From NCBI GenBank assembly GCA_910573755.1, contig CAJTBO010000021.1:1-64000 (forward strand): 64,000 nucleotides of DNA, written 5' to 3'. The notes below the pieces were generated by a model. The model saw only the letters and a program-made list of their open reading frames with translations, was not told the DNA's origin and made no database searches. Positions within the stretch are counted from its first letter, which is position 1; each line of letters begins with the position of its first letter. This document shows positions 1 to 8,358 of this stretch, in pieces. The DNA is from Lachnospiraceae bacterium. GTDB lineage: Bacteria; Bacillota; Clostridia; Lachnospirales; Lachnospiraceae. Position numbers and translations under genes: made by a program.

Positions 1-98
1 TCAATCTACACTTCTCCTTTTTTCTCTACATTGTATCACGCTTTTCTATCCTGTTAAAGTTTGCTTGCGCCCCAAGGGGCGGGGAATGTACCCACATA

Positions 99-569
99 TC
101 ATTCAAAAATACTCATACGCTTCACCTCTGCCCTATTTTTCAGCAAAAACTCTTCCAGAACACCCTGCCCGATACATTCATCCACCGCTTTATCCACAGC
201 CTCGCCTATCGGCATACGTTTGGCATAATTCCTGACCTTATCCACATACAACATATATTCTTTCAGCGTCCGGCATGCCTCTTTCAGCTTTTTATTAAAC
301 CCTTCATTAATATTCAGTACCTGTACCCGCAATTCCAACTCCGGAACTTCTTCCGGTATCTGAAATGCGTCTGACAGCTTCAATTCTGCCCGCCCGCCGA
401 AGCTCTCTGTCCCATTATAAAATACCAGAAAATGCGGTGCCGGAATCTTTACCAGTCCTCTCTGATAAAGATTTTTCGATACTGTCAGTTCTTCATACTC
501 TGCGGACACATATTTCAGAAACCTGAACTGCATATTTTTATTGATAGTGGACTGATTTTGCTCATCCAT
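99..569 (-). pseudogene. Rpn/PDDEXK transposase-like family fragment
   Basis: A 156-residue piece that resembles the middle of the Rpn family of recombination-promoting nucleases/putative transposases. Recognisable family signatures are QSTINKNMQFRFLKY near the start, HFLVFYNG in the middle and a late VDECIGQGVLEEFLLKNRAEV. Full-length members normally carry about 80-100 residues before the QSTIN motif, including part of the PD-(D/E)XK catalytic core, and continue past the final MSIFE with a charged, coiled tail. Both ends are missing here, although a decent ribosome site (GGAAGGAGAA) stands before the ATG. I take it as a decayed relic; a second possible relic of such a tail lies at 46103-46261. 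Translation of the remnant cannot be excluded. Confidence 0.7.
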
Positions 570-815
570 TTCTCCTTCCGGGATCTCGAAAACAGGCTTT
601 CGTTGAACATTCAGACAGGAAAGATTCCCTTAGATATGGCTTCGCCATAAGAAATTCAAAGAATATATGCTTTTAAAACACTATAACAAAATTCTTTTTA
701 TCCGGCAAGTACTTTTATATACCTTTTATATTACCTTTTATATTATTTATATGTCAGTTCAACACTCAGCTTCTCTGCTGCGGAATTCACATAACTTTTC
801 CGTCCCGCCTTCTGC

Positions 816-848
816 AAAACCGGCGCCAGAGATTCCCCAGCGCCGGTT
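816..848 (-). terminator. Rho-independent terminator of the surface-protein operon
   Basis: A 9-bp perfect GC-rich stem (AACCGGCGC at 818-826 with GCGCCGGTT at 840-848) around a 13-nt loop. Read on the minus strand, the stem is followed by TTTTGC. It lies about 35 bp past the stop codon of the large surface protein, so it should end that transcript. Confidence 0.75.
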
Positions 849-881
849 CCATTGTATTACCATGTCAAAATACTATATGTT

Positions 882-3800
882 TTATACTTCCTGTTCATCC
901 TCATATTTCTTATTAGAGAGCGCCACCATAACGGTCTGCACGATCGCAATGATCAGCATAACAATCGTATACTTATCAACAAATGCTGTCGGCAGAGTAA
1001 TATCCTCTGTCAGAATGAATGCGATAAGGGAGATAATCGCTACCGGAAGGCTGATAATTCGGAATATGCCTTTCTTTTTCAGTTTTCTCTTCTCTTCTTC
1101 GTCATCATTCTTCGTCTTTACAAAATACCCGATCAGAAGCATTACCGATTCAAAGATCGCAAGATTCATTAATGCGAAGTTAATGAGTGCCCAGGCTGCT
1201 CCTTTACCGCCTGCTAACGGCGTCTCTTCTTCATCCACTGCTTCCAGTTCCGGCTGTTTATCTTCTTCCGCCGCAAGCGGTACTGCTTCATCCGCCAGCT
1301 CCACTGCTTCCGGTGTCGGACTTACCAACGCCGCAGTCGGTGTCGGTGCTGCAGGTGTAGCTGCTACAGGTGTTACTGTCGGAACGACCGGCGTAGGTCC
1401 CACTGTGGGAACAGGTCCCGGTATGATCGGTGTAGGTCCCGGCGTAGGGGTTGCAGGTCCCGGTGTAGGTGTCGGATCAGGATCACTGCCGCCGCCGTTT
1501 CCGCCGCCACCGCCGCCTCCGGGAGGTGTAGGTGTCGGATCGGTAGGATCGGCAGGATCGATCGGATTAGTCGGGTTAGTCGGATTTTCCGGTTCCGTAT
1601 CTTTCAAAGCATAAGGTACTTTAATCAGAATATCCTTATCTCTCATCGTTCCTGTCAATGCCACATCCGGATCACCGTTTTTAACGTAGTTGTTTCCTTC
1701 TTCATCCGTGAACTCATTCTCAACCCTTGTTGTTACATCATAATCCACATCCTTCTTATATGAATCGCCGCTCTTTGGATCTTCCGTAATAACCTGCTCT
1801 TTCAGAACATTACCGTCTTCATCTACATACCAGATCGTAATCTTTCTGTCGGCTTCATCTTTATCGACAACCTCTACTGTAACTTCATCCTTCGGATCTG
1901 TTTCATCCTCAGGTTTATTTACATATTCCGCTGTCGCTACATTTTTAATGACAGTGCCAACTGCAACTTCACCTTTTACCTTTGCGGTGATCACCAGTTC
2001 CGCCTTTTGACCTGCCGGCAGACTTCCAATGATATACGCACCCGCATCATTCTTTTCTGCCTCCTCATCGCCAATTCTTGCACTAACCAGTTCCAGTTCT
2101 TCCGGTAACTTATCTGCAACAATAACATCCTTTGCCTCGTTAGCGCCTTTATTGGTCACTGTGATCGTGTATTCTATCTCTTCACCTGCTGCAACCTTTT
2201 GTTTATCCGCTTCCTTTTTTACTTCAAGCGTTGTCGGCATATAATCAGAAACAACCGTTACTGTCACTTTATCCTCCGGATTCGGAGCATCTTCCGGCTT
2301 ATTTGTATAATCTGCCGTTGCTGCATTATTGATCTTCGTTCCGGTCGAAACACTGTCCTTTACTCTTGCAGTGATCACCAATATAGCTGTTTTTCCTGCT
2401 TCAATATCTCCGATCATATAGCAATCATCAGCAGGTTTTGTTGTTTTTAGTTCTCCGCCGTTCAGGCTCCAGCTTTCAAATTCCAGTTTACCTGTATCCA
2501 GTTTATCCGTTACTTTTACATCCTTCGCTTTAACCGAACCGCTGTTTTTCACTTCGATCTTATATTGGATCGTATCTCCCGCCTTAACTTCTTTCTTGTC
2601 GGCAGTCTTTGTAACCTCAAGTGTAGTCGTTTCATCAGTTGGATCTAACGGTTTCCATGTAGCTGTAATTGTGATATTGCCATCTTCATCCGTTTCAGGT
2701 TCACCCCAACCGTCAAACTCATAACCCTCGCGAGTCGGATCATCCGGATAAAGTTCCTTTAATTCTTCATCCTCAATATTCTTATCAACTGTCTCAACTT
2801 TGATCGGAGTGTCAGTGTAACCGTCTTTCCAGATTACGGTAATAGTATCCGGATCAGTGGAACCGCTTTCGATATAGGTATTGGTAATGGTGCGAGTCCC
2901 GCCGCTAAACATTGCAGCAATATTTAACGTAATCACATTTCCATTAACAGAACCACTTGATGCTTTCGCTGTATATGTATAGCCATCCACATCACCATGT
3001 TCAGTAACTTTAATAATATTACTGTTACCTTGATCATAATAATACGGCGCTTTCCATGTTACAGTCAAATTATCTTCATCAATACTCTCTGCATTATTAA
3101 GATCCAATGTTTTACTAGTTCTCAATTCTCCGCATACAACATCTACAGTCATTGAAAAATTTTCCGGAATTTCATCCAGTCCCTCAAATACCTTTTCTAG
3201 AGTAAACTCCCTTGGCTTAACCTCCTTACTCTCCCACACAGCTGTCAATGTTCCGGAAACAGTACCGTTAGCAACACCAGTCATATTAATCTGACCATTT
3301 GAATCAATATAGCTGCCATTTCCATCATAAGTCCAGCCTTTAAATGTATAACCAGCCTTTTCCGGTCTGGGACTTCCATAGCCACCAGCATCCTCATAAA
3401 ATGTATGAGTGCCGCGCTGAGTTATCTCTTCCTTTGTCCGGCTGTTATCATTGCCTACCATACCGCCGTTATAATCCCATGTCAGTTGATAAGTATAGTT
3501 GGTGGTTGCAACAGTGCGTTCATACTTAAGATAGAAAACACCTTGCTGACCGCTCGCACCTTTTGATACCTTGACAGTTGCAGGCTCGCTGCTCATACTC
3601 TTATAACTATAAGTATTGCCGCCATAACTTGGCTTTCTTGTCTTAATGTCACTTGGGTAAATAGTTTTAGGAACATTATAGTTCGGCGCCGTCACCGCTT
3701 GATACTCTGTAACCTCCCCGTTCTTTGTTCCACCAGTATAATACTGGTGTACCACCTTCACATAAGGACCGGCGGGAACACTTGGATTATCCGGGTTTTC

Positions 3801-4814
3801 TGGCGCAGTGCCCGTAGATTGTACATTATAGTATGTATTTTCCCCACCAGTGTATATAATTATGGGGTTACTGCCAACTTTAGGTTCACCAGTAAACGAA
3901 GTTCCTCTGACATACGTTTTATAGTCGCTAGTTACGCCAGTCCAGATCATCTCTGGCGCAGGAATCTTGAAACCATTATTATGTTCACCATACGGTGAGC
4001 CAAATTTAACACTGGAAGTGCTTATGGATTCTACATACCAATGTCCATTGATACAATCTCCCACCTTTAATTTTGTGCCGGTAGGCGTAGCGTCGCCTGG
4101 ATAAAAAATGATATGTGACGTATAACTTGTATAAACCAGCTCCTCAATCCCTGCATCCGGATTCCCCGCCGCCACTTCTTCACGGTAGCCGACAATATAC
4201 TCATACATTTCTGTCTGCGCCGCCTGATCCTCCGGTGAAAGCCTGTCATAAATGCTCAGACAGTTATCGATAGCCGCAAGAAGATCTTCCTGTGTATCAA
4301 CCTCTCCGACCGCCGCCACTGCCGCCAGAAATTCTTCTATCGTGGCATATGCCGGCGCAACCTCCTCCGCGTCCTCAGAACTATCCGTAACCTGTGCGGT
4401 ATCCGCCTCATCGTTATCAGGTGCCGCAGGATCCGTCTGCTCTGTGTCTGTATCGGATGTATCCGGCATATCAGAAGTTACCCCCCCGATCACCTCAGGC
4501 GTACCTGCCTGCGTGCCATCCGTATTTGAAAGCGTATCATCTCCCGACTCCTTCGGCAGTTCCGCTTTCGATGCAGATGTGTCCGCTCCATCAAAAGCTG
4601 ACGCATCTTCTTCGACTGTATCTGCCGCGGCTTTTTCTGCAGTATCTTCATTATCCCCGGCAGAGTCATCTGAAACCGTTGCTCCTGCTTCCGTTTTCTG
4701 CTGCGGGTCACCTGCGGCAAAGCTGGATGTACCCGCAGTGCCTACAAGCATGCTCGCAACCAACAGAGCTGACAAAAGTTTCGTCCAGAACGGTTTCTTT
4801 TTCCTTGTTGTCAT
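882..4814 (-). CDS. Large multidomain cell-surface protein (InlB-like repeats, DUF11 repeats, proline-rich stalk)
   Basis: About 1310 residues. The second in-frame ATG is preferred because AAAGGAGG lies 8 nt before it; the first ATG, at 4820, is only 2 nt from that site. Domains in order: signal peptide (basic RKKK, hydrophobic core, cleavage near SSFAAG); acidic Ser/Thr/Asp/Glu-rich stretch to about 150; helical region to about 220; InlB/MucBP-like beta repeats with YTFKGW near 495 and YEFDGW near 700; a Cna-B-like segment near 540-650; two DUF11-type repeats (about 735-850 and 855-975) sharing DVKVTDKL / DVIVADKLPEEL; a MucBP-like WYVDEDGN segment; a proline/glycine stalk with TPTPGP repeats; and three C-terminal membrane spans ending in a charged tail. 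No LPXTG motif is visible, so membrane anchoring is inferred. Likely an adhesin or surface-layer protein, cotranscribed with the small gene 29 bp upstream. Confidence 0.85.
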   Translation of the reverse strand: MTTRKKKPFWTKLLSALLVASMLVGTAGTSSFAAGDPQQKTEAGATVSDDSAGDNEDTAEKAAADTVEEDASAFDGADTSASKAELPKESGDDTLSNTDGTQAGTPEVIGGVTSDMPDTSDTDTEQTDPAAPDNDEADTAQVTDSSEDAEEVAPAYATIEEFLAAVAAVGEVDTQEDLLAAIDNCLSIYDRLSPEDQAAQTEMYEYIVGYREEVAAGNPDAGIEELVYTSYTSHIIFYPGDATPTGTKLKVGDCINGHWYVESISTSSVKFGSPYGEHNNGFKIPAPEMIWTGVTSDYKTYVRGTSFTGEPKVGSNPIIIYTGGENTYYNVQSTGTAPENPDNPSVPAGPYVKVVHQYYTGGTKNGEVTEYQAVTAPNYNVPKTIYPSDIKTRKPSYGGNTYSYKSMSSEPATVKVSKGASGQQGVFYLKYERTVATTNYTYQLTWDYNGGMVGNDNSRTKEEITQRGTHTFYEDAGGYGSPRPEKAGYTFKGWTYDGNGSYIDSNGQINMTGVANGTVSGTLTAVWESKEVKPREFTLEKVFEGLDEIPENFSMTVDVVCGELRTSKTLDLNNAESIDEDNLTVTWKAPYYYDQGNSNIIKVTEHGDVDGYTYTAKASSGSVNGNVITLNIAAMFSGGTRTITNTYIESGSTDPDTITVIWKDGYTDTPIKVETVDKNIEDEELKELYPDDPTREGYEFDGWGEPETDEDGNITITATWKPLDPTDETTTLEVTKTADKKEVKAGDTIQYKIEVKNSGSVKAKDVKVTDKLDTGKLEFESWSLNGGELKTTKPADDCYMIGDIEAGKTAILVITARVKDSVSTGTKINNAATADYTNKPEDAPNPEDKVTVTVVSDYMPTTLEVKKEADKQKVAAGEEIEYTITVTNKGANEAKDVIVADKLPEELELVSARIGDEEAEKNDAGAYIIGSLPAGQKAELVITAKVKGEVAVGTVIKNVATAEYVNKPEDETDPKDEVTVEVVDKDEADRKITIWYVDEDGNVLKEQVITEDPKSGDSYKKDVDYDVTTRVENEFTDEEGNNYVKNGDPDVALTGTMRDKDILIKVPYALKDTEPENPTNPTNPIDPADPTDPTPTPPGGGGGGGNGGGSDPDPTPTPGPATPTPGPTPIIPGPVPTVGPTPVVPTVTPVAATPAAPTPTAALVSPTPEAVELADEAVPLAAEEDKQPELEAVDEEETPLAGGKGAAWALINFALMNLAIFESVMLLIGYFVKTKNDDEEEKRKLKKKGIFRIISLPVAIISLIAFILTEDITLPTAFVDKYTIVMLIIAIVQTVMVALSNKKYEDEQEV

Positions 4815-4843
4815 TTCCATATCCTCCTTTCAACAACATGATA

Positions 4844-5248
4844 TTATCCGGCAAGTATCTCATCCAGCAGCTGAAGCAGTTCCAGTGCACTCCTGAATAC
4901 CGTCTCCTGATCTTCATTCTGCCAGATCAGTTTTCCCTGCCATGTGCAGTTTTCCCGGAAAAGTATCTGGATACGGAACACCGCCGTATCCTCCCGGTCA
5001 TCACACATCGAATGAATCAGCGGGAGCGGCCTGCCCGGACAGTTTTCCAGATCCAGCAGACTGTCCAGAAGCAGGATCATCTGTGACAGACTCTGTAACT
5101 CTTCCTTTTTCTCCAGCCGCGGATGCTGCAGACAGCCTTCTATCACACCGTCTTTATACGACCTGATCGAGACTACCGCTTCACAGCTATTGCAGGGAGA
5201 CATGTTTTTCCTAAACATACTTCCCTGAAGCCTTCTGCCCTGATGCAC
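4844..5248 (-). CDS. Small protein of unknown function upstream of the surface protein
   Basis: 134 residues from a GTG codon preceded by AAAGGTGG; an internal ATG (MFRKNMS) is possible but has a poorer site. A cysteine pair (SPCNSCEAV) stands near the N terminus. The C-terminal half, with VFRIQILFRENCTWQGKL and a leucine-rich helix at the end, looks like a small alpha/beta fold, and I have no family name for it. No signal peptide or membrane span is visible. It ends about 29 bp before the surface-protein start, so the two form one operon. A role in controlling or assisting production of the surface protein is inference from position only. The 147 bp upstream hold a 6-bp GCCGCT hairpin at 5292-5306 and presumably the operon promoter. 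Confidence 0.65.
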   Translation of the reverse strand: MHQGRRLQGSMFRKNMSPCNSCEAVVSIRSYKDGVIEGCLQHPRLEKKEELQSLSQMILLLDSLLDLENCPGRPLPLIHSMCDDREDTAVFRIQILFRENCTWQGKLIWQNEDQETVFRSALELLQLLDEILAG

Positions 5249-5395
5249 ACTACCACCACCTTTTCATCCAATTTCAACCTAACTATATCAAGCCGCTGTT
5301 AGCGGCCTGTTATTTTTTCGAAAATGATGATCCCTATTTTTTATTTTCTTGGATAAAAGTTGAACTGTAATATAAGAAAACACTGAAACAATAGA

Positions 5396-6598
5396 TCAAT
5401 ATCTCAACACCGCGATCTGATAGGTAAGCCGTGCCCTGGAATGCCTGTATACCTTATGGAAACTGCTGTCAAGCCTGTTTATCACAAGCTGTGCGTTCTT
5501 CTTGTCAACTCCCGCCAGCATCAAAATATAAGAGCCGGCTTCGAGCCTTGCAACAGGGTCACCAAGCCGGAGCCCCTCCAGCAAAATGCGTTCCAGCCGG
5601 CGCGAATCCGTTGCCGGCGCGGCTTCTTTACCCAGACTTACGATAACAAGTGTGGAACTCTGCCCCGAGCGCATCAGATGCCTCTTTTCCAGTGCCACAA
5701 TATTCTGAAACATCTCAAAGGTACAGAAAAACGCATGCTGTTCCTGATCCTCTTCACATATCAGCCTGAAAATATCGTCCGCCTGCAATCCGTTTCTTCC
5801 CATTCCGAGCGCCAGCGCGCGGATCTGCTCTATCTGCCCACCCGGTAGCAGTCCAAATTCCTGCTCCAGCTTTTCCTGAAATGCCTCATACACCTCAAGC
5901 GCCCGTTCCGCCTGCCCCAGCGCGATCAGCGCCCGCATCTGATAGGCTGTAAATTCTTCCACGGCAAAATCAATTCTGTATGCCTGCTCGCAAATGCCGG
6001 TCATCTCGATCCAGCGTTCCTTTTTATATAAAAGCGGCAGAACCGCTCTGCAGGCATCCAGATACAATGCTCTGTAATACTGCCTTGATACCATTGCCCA
6101 GTCACTGTCGTTCGCCAGAAGAAAATCTCCCCGATACAGCGCGATTGCCTTTAAAATCTGCTCCGGATCGATATTCTCCGGCATTTTTCCGGCTTCCAGA
6201 CAAGCCTCCTCGAACTGCTCCGCGTCCAGTTCCAGCCTGACACCGGGAGACCACATATAGCCAAAGGGCAGCGTCAGAAACAGTTCTTCCTCTCCCGGAA
6301 ACATCTCCTTCAGTAAATTCCGTACTCTAAAAAGCATATTCCGCAGCGCGTTCCCCGGCGCTTTGCTCTTTTCCGTCCAGAATTTCTCGATCAGTTCCTC
6401 CGGAGAGATGCAGCGCCTGTGGTTTACGATCAGATACTGTAAAAAAGACAAGGCCTTTTTTCCGGCTTTCACCGCCCCGGCGCCATGCGCCTGCTTTCCC
6501 TCTTCCCCATAGGAAAAAGCCCCCAGCAGTTCAAATCGTATGATCTTTTTCTCTTTTGTGCCACCCAAATCCCCGCTAAGATTTTCCACCTTTCTCAC
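5396..6598 (-). CDS. SARP/BTAD-type transcriptional regulator with C-terminal cyclase-like domain
   Basis: 400 residues, GTG start with GGGCGGA just upstream. Residues about 20-100 form a winged helix of the OmpR/SARP type (VKAGKKALSFLQYLIVNH, then the LRNMLFRVRNLLKE recognition region). Residues about 110-260 are a bacterial transcriptional activation domain of helical TPR-like repeats (ALYRGDFLL, ALIALGQAERALEVYEAF). The last 130 residues resemble a degenerate GGDEF/cyclase-like domain (FCTFEMFQNIV, DPVARLEAGSYILML) without a catalytic GGDEF motif. Such proteins activate neighbouring genes in known systems. It is 7 bp downstream of the 135-residue gene and next to the surface-protein operon, which is its obvious candidate target. 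Its own promoter is not evident in the present orientation of the neighbouring inverted-repeat cassette (7051-8194). Confidence 0.8.
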   Translation of the reverse strand: MRKVENLSGDLGGTKEKKIIRFELLGAFSYGEEGKQAHGAGAVKAGKKALSFLQYLIVNHRRCISPEELIEKFWTEKSKAPGNALRNMLFRVRNLLKEMFPGEEELFLTLPFGYMWSPGVRLELDAEQFEEACLEAGKMPENIDPEQILKAIALYRGDFLLANDSDWAMVSRQYYRALYLDACRAVLPLLYKKERWIEMTGICEQAYRIDFAVEEFTAYQMRALIALGQAERALEVYEAFQEKLEQEFGLLPGGQIEQIRALALGMGRNGLQADDIFRLICEEDQEQHAFFCTFEMFQNIVALEKRHLMRSGQSSTLVIVSLGKEAAPATDSRRLERILLEGLRLGDPVARLEAGSYILMLAGVDKKNAQLVINRLDSSFHKVYRHSRARLTYQIAVLRY

Positions 6599-6605
6599 TC
6601 CGCCC

Positions 6606-7013
6606 TCAGCCGCATCCCCGCATCAGTTTCACCATTCTGCCAACTTCCTCAAAGTCCTCCTGATCCTCCCTGTCAAACCATATCTGCTTTCCGATCAGAA
6701 TATAGGGCGCGCGCCTGCTCAGTTCCGATATCATGCTTCCCGCTGTCCGTCCGGTCAGTTCCGTCCTGATCCGGAAATGACAGTTCTCGGAGTTATAAAG
6801 ATACAACTCCCCGTCTGTCTCTTCCGTGATATCCGTAATCTCCGGCTCGAACCAGGCGCCGGAATCCCTGTCAGGTATCCTGATCCCCGCCAGAACCAGC
6901 TCTCCGTAGGGAATCCTGCATTTCCCCATGAGGGAATCCACGATCCGGATACATTTTTCAGTAAAATCGACCCTCTCCGGCTTGAATGTAATGTTCAAAT
7001 TTTTTTCCATCAT
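6606..7013 (-). CDS. Small protein of unknown function, first gene of the SARP operon
   Basis: 135 residues, ATG ATG start with AAGGGAG 6 nt upstream. The sequence is mixed alpha/beta and acidic (DFTEKCIRIVDSLMG, PEITDITEETDGELYLY, WFDREDQEDFEEVGRMV), with no signal peptide, membrane span or recognised catalytic motif. It overlaps nothing and is separated from the SARP gene by only 7 bp, so cotranscription is very likely. The 37 bp between its start and the left 23-bp inverted repeat hold no promoter I can recognise. Its function is unknown; a signal-sensing or partner role for the SARP protein would be guesswork. Confidence 0.65.
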   Translation of the reverse strand: MMEKNLNITFKPERVDFTEKCIRIVDSLMGKCRIPYGELVLAGIRIPDRDSGAWFEPEITDITEETDGELYLYNSENCHFRIRTELTGRTAGSMISELSRRAPYILIGKQIWFDREDQEDFEEVGRMVKLMRGCG

Positions 7014-7050
7014 TGTACACTCCCTTGAACATCCGCTTTGTGGAAGTTGA

Positions 7051-7073
7051 CGCAGAGGTTCACACTCTGCGAC
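7051..7073 (+). repeat. Left 23-bp inverted repeat (candidate recombination site)
   Basis: It reads CGCAGAG-GTTCACA-CTCTGCG followed by AC on the plus strand and is a perfect reverse complement of the copy at 8172-8194. The 7-bp arms are perfect and the 7-bp middle is asymmetric. On the minus strand the flanking bases are TCAACTTCC, so this copy has only a 7-bp stem and no T-run; unlike the right copy, it should not terminate transcription well. Confidence 0.8.
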
Positions 7074-7078
7074 GGAAA

Positions 7079-7099
7079 AATATCAACTGCATTGGTTAA
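7079..7099 (+). repeat. Imperfect secondary inverted repeat, left copy
   Basis: The 21 bases ending ATTGGTTAA match the reverse complement of 8221-8241 at 18 of 21 positions. The left copy lies just inside the 23-bp repeat and overlaps the recombinase stop codon; the right copy lies outside the other 23-bp repeat. They could be accessory recombinase-binding sites or traces of an older rearrangement. Confidence 0.4.
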
Positions 7100-8031
7100 A
7101 AGTGAATTATATTCTTTAAACGGCTCATATTTTCTCTTTTTCGTTCCAGATCGGGATGGACATACTGGTTCATCGTAATACCAATATTGGCATGGCCTAA
7201 AATTTCACTTAATGTCTTTACATCAAATCCCACTTCAATACAGCGGGTGGCAAAGGTATGGCGGAGGGTATGGAAATGTGCTTCAGAGATGCCGCATTCC
7301 TCCAGATACGACTTCAGATAACGCTGCAGTTTTCTCGGCTCCATGCACTGGCCCGTCCCTGTCAGAATAAAAGCCTTCGGATTCCCGCAGTCGAACATCC
7401 TGCATAAAGCGGCAATATCCGGCATAAGCGGAATTGTCCGCCGGGAACTGTCACTTTTGGGCGTTCCGACGATTACCTTTGTTTTCCGGTAAGCCTCCCC
7501 GTCCAAGTCTCTGATCCTCTGAACCGTATGAGTCACCGAAATAGTCAGCGCTTCCATCGAGATATCATCCCAGCGGAGCGCACAGAGTTCCCCGACCCGA
7601 AGCCCTGTCCTGAGTGCCATGTAGACACCGAATTTACACAGATCCATTTTATCCGCAAGATACAAGATCAGCCCCTTTTCCTCCTGCTCATTCAATATAC
7701 GTATCTGCTTTCTGCTCCTTTTGGGGTAAATGATCTCAAGATTGGACTGGCTGCTCTCCGAACGCCTCCCCGCATATACAAAGATAGAATGGAACAATAC
7801 AAGAATGTCCCGAGTTGTCTTTACCGATAATTTTTTCTCATATATCAGCGTCCGGGTAAATTCATCAACCTTTTCGGAAGTAATGCCGCATAACTGTTCT
7901 GCTCCAAAATAAGGTTTAATGTGCTTTTCAATATTTACATAATATTTTGCACAGCTTGAAGGTTTCAGCCGGGAACTGTTCGAGAGAAACCAGTTGTCGC
8001 AATACTCAGAAAAATTGAACTTTTTTGTCAT
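7096..8031 (-). CDS. Tyrosine recombinase (phage-integrase family)
   Basis: 311 residues from the ATG at 8031, chosen because AAAGGAGGTG stands just upstream; an upstream extension exists but has no such site. Residues about 1-90 are the SAM-like core-binding domain (NWFLSNSSRLKPSSCAKYY). Residues about 110-300 are the catalytic domain with the expected R-H-R-H/W-Y residues: Arg in TGLRVGELCALRW, His-x-x-Arg in HTLRHTFATR, His in LGHANIGITMNQY, and the nucleophile Tyr in MNQYVHP. No relaxase, excisionase or other element gene is adjacent. It lies wholly between two inverted 23-bp sites, which suggests a dedicated invertase and not an element integrase. A weak possible promoter (TTGTGG, 18 bp, TAAACT) lies upstream. 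Confidence 0.9.
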   Translation of the reverse strand: MTKKFNFSEYCDNWFLSNSSRLKPSSCAKYYVNIEKHIKPYFGAEQLCGITSEKVDEFTRTLIYEKKLSVKTTRDILVLFHSIFVYAGRRSESSQSNLEIIYPKRSRKQIRILNEQEEKGLILYLADKMDLCKFGVYMALRTGLRVGELCALRWDDISMEALTISVTHTVQRIRDLDGEAYRKTKVIVGTPKSDSSRRTIPLMPDIAALCRMFDCGNPKAFILTGTGQCMEPRKLQRYLKSYLEECGISEAHFHTLRHTFATRCIEVGFDVKTLSEILGHANIGITMNQYVHPDLERKRENMSRLKNIIHF

Positions 8032-8116
8032 ATAATGGCACCTCCTTTTGGCTCTAAGTTTAGCGGATAAAAAACACACACCACAAGTCCGGCTGAAAAA
8101 TTTCCGACTGAATCTA

Positions 8117-8145
8117 TTGCCAAACAAACAGAGAGACGATATAAT
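8117..8145 (+). promoter_or_regulatory. Strong sigma-A promoter inside the inverted-repeat cassette
   Basis: TTGCCA at 8117-8122, exactly 17 bp, then TATAAT at 8140-8145: 5 of 6 and 6 of 6 consensus matches. It points rightwards, away from any plus-strand gene, toward the right repeat hairpin and the 3' end of the minus-strand ATPase gene. As drawn it has no gene to express, which fits an OFF orientation. After inversion it would face the SARP operon. Confidence 0.7.
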
Positions 8146-8169
8146 ACAATAGAGAAAAAGCTTTAATTT

Positions 8170-8206
8170 ATGTCGCAGAGTGTGAACCTCTGCGACATTT
8201 TTCTTA
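8170..8206 (+). terminator. Right 23-bp inverted repeat, embedded in a terminator-like hairpin
   Basis: The right copy of the 23-bp repeat spans 8172-8194. With its flanks it forms an 11-bp perfect stem (8170-8180 with 8188-8198) around TGTGAAC, followed by TTTTCTT. Read rightwards it looks like a rho-independent terminator about 20 nt downstream of the promoter at 8117-8145. The T-run lies outside the putative invertible segment and would therefore stay behind after inversion. Confidence 0.65.
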
Positions 8207-8220
8207 TTATGTGCCCGCCA

Positions 8221-8241
8221 TTAACCAATCCAGTCAATATT
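8221..8241 (-). repeat. Imperfect secondary inverted repeat, right copy
   Basis: It starts TTAACCAAT and pairs with 7079-7099 as an inverted repeat (18 of 21 bases). The rest of 8242-8358 holds only a direct duplication of CTTTAATTCATT and the ATPase 3' flank. Confidence 0.4.
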
Positions 8242-8358
8242 CCTATTCAAAAAAAGCACCATACCCGCTGCATCATATAATGCCTCAGTAAGTACAATGC
8301 CTTTTCTTTAATTCATTCTTTAATTCATTCAGATTCTGCCGCCTGTTTTAAATATCCA

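Larger units (their letters stand above)
7051..8194. other. Candidate invertible DNA cassette containing its own tyrosine recombinase
   Basis: The segment is bounded by two perfect 23-bp inverted copies (7051-7073 and 8172-8194). It contains one gene, a tyrosine recombinase read leftwards, and one strong promoter (8117-8145) read rightwards. The repeats have the layout of a recombinase core site: 7-9 bp inverted arms around an asymmetric 7-bp spacer, oppositely oriented at the two ends, which would give inversion and not excision. Inversion would put the promoter at about 7100-7128 facing the small gene and SARP regulator, with a leader of roughly 80 nt. The repeats and promoter are directly visible; the switching function is inferred. 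Confidence 0.6.

Noticed and set aside
667-1614. Long plus-strand frame with Gly/Ser/Val-rich translation
   Set aside because: It is the mirror of the proline-rich stalk and C-terminal part of the minus-strand surface protein; no ribosome site.
7096-8031. Integrase of an integrated phage or conjugative element
   Set aside because: No phage or transfer genes, no direct-repeat att sites and no tRNA beside it; the flanking sites are inverted, which favours a local invertase.
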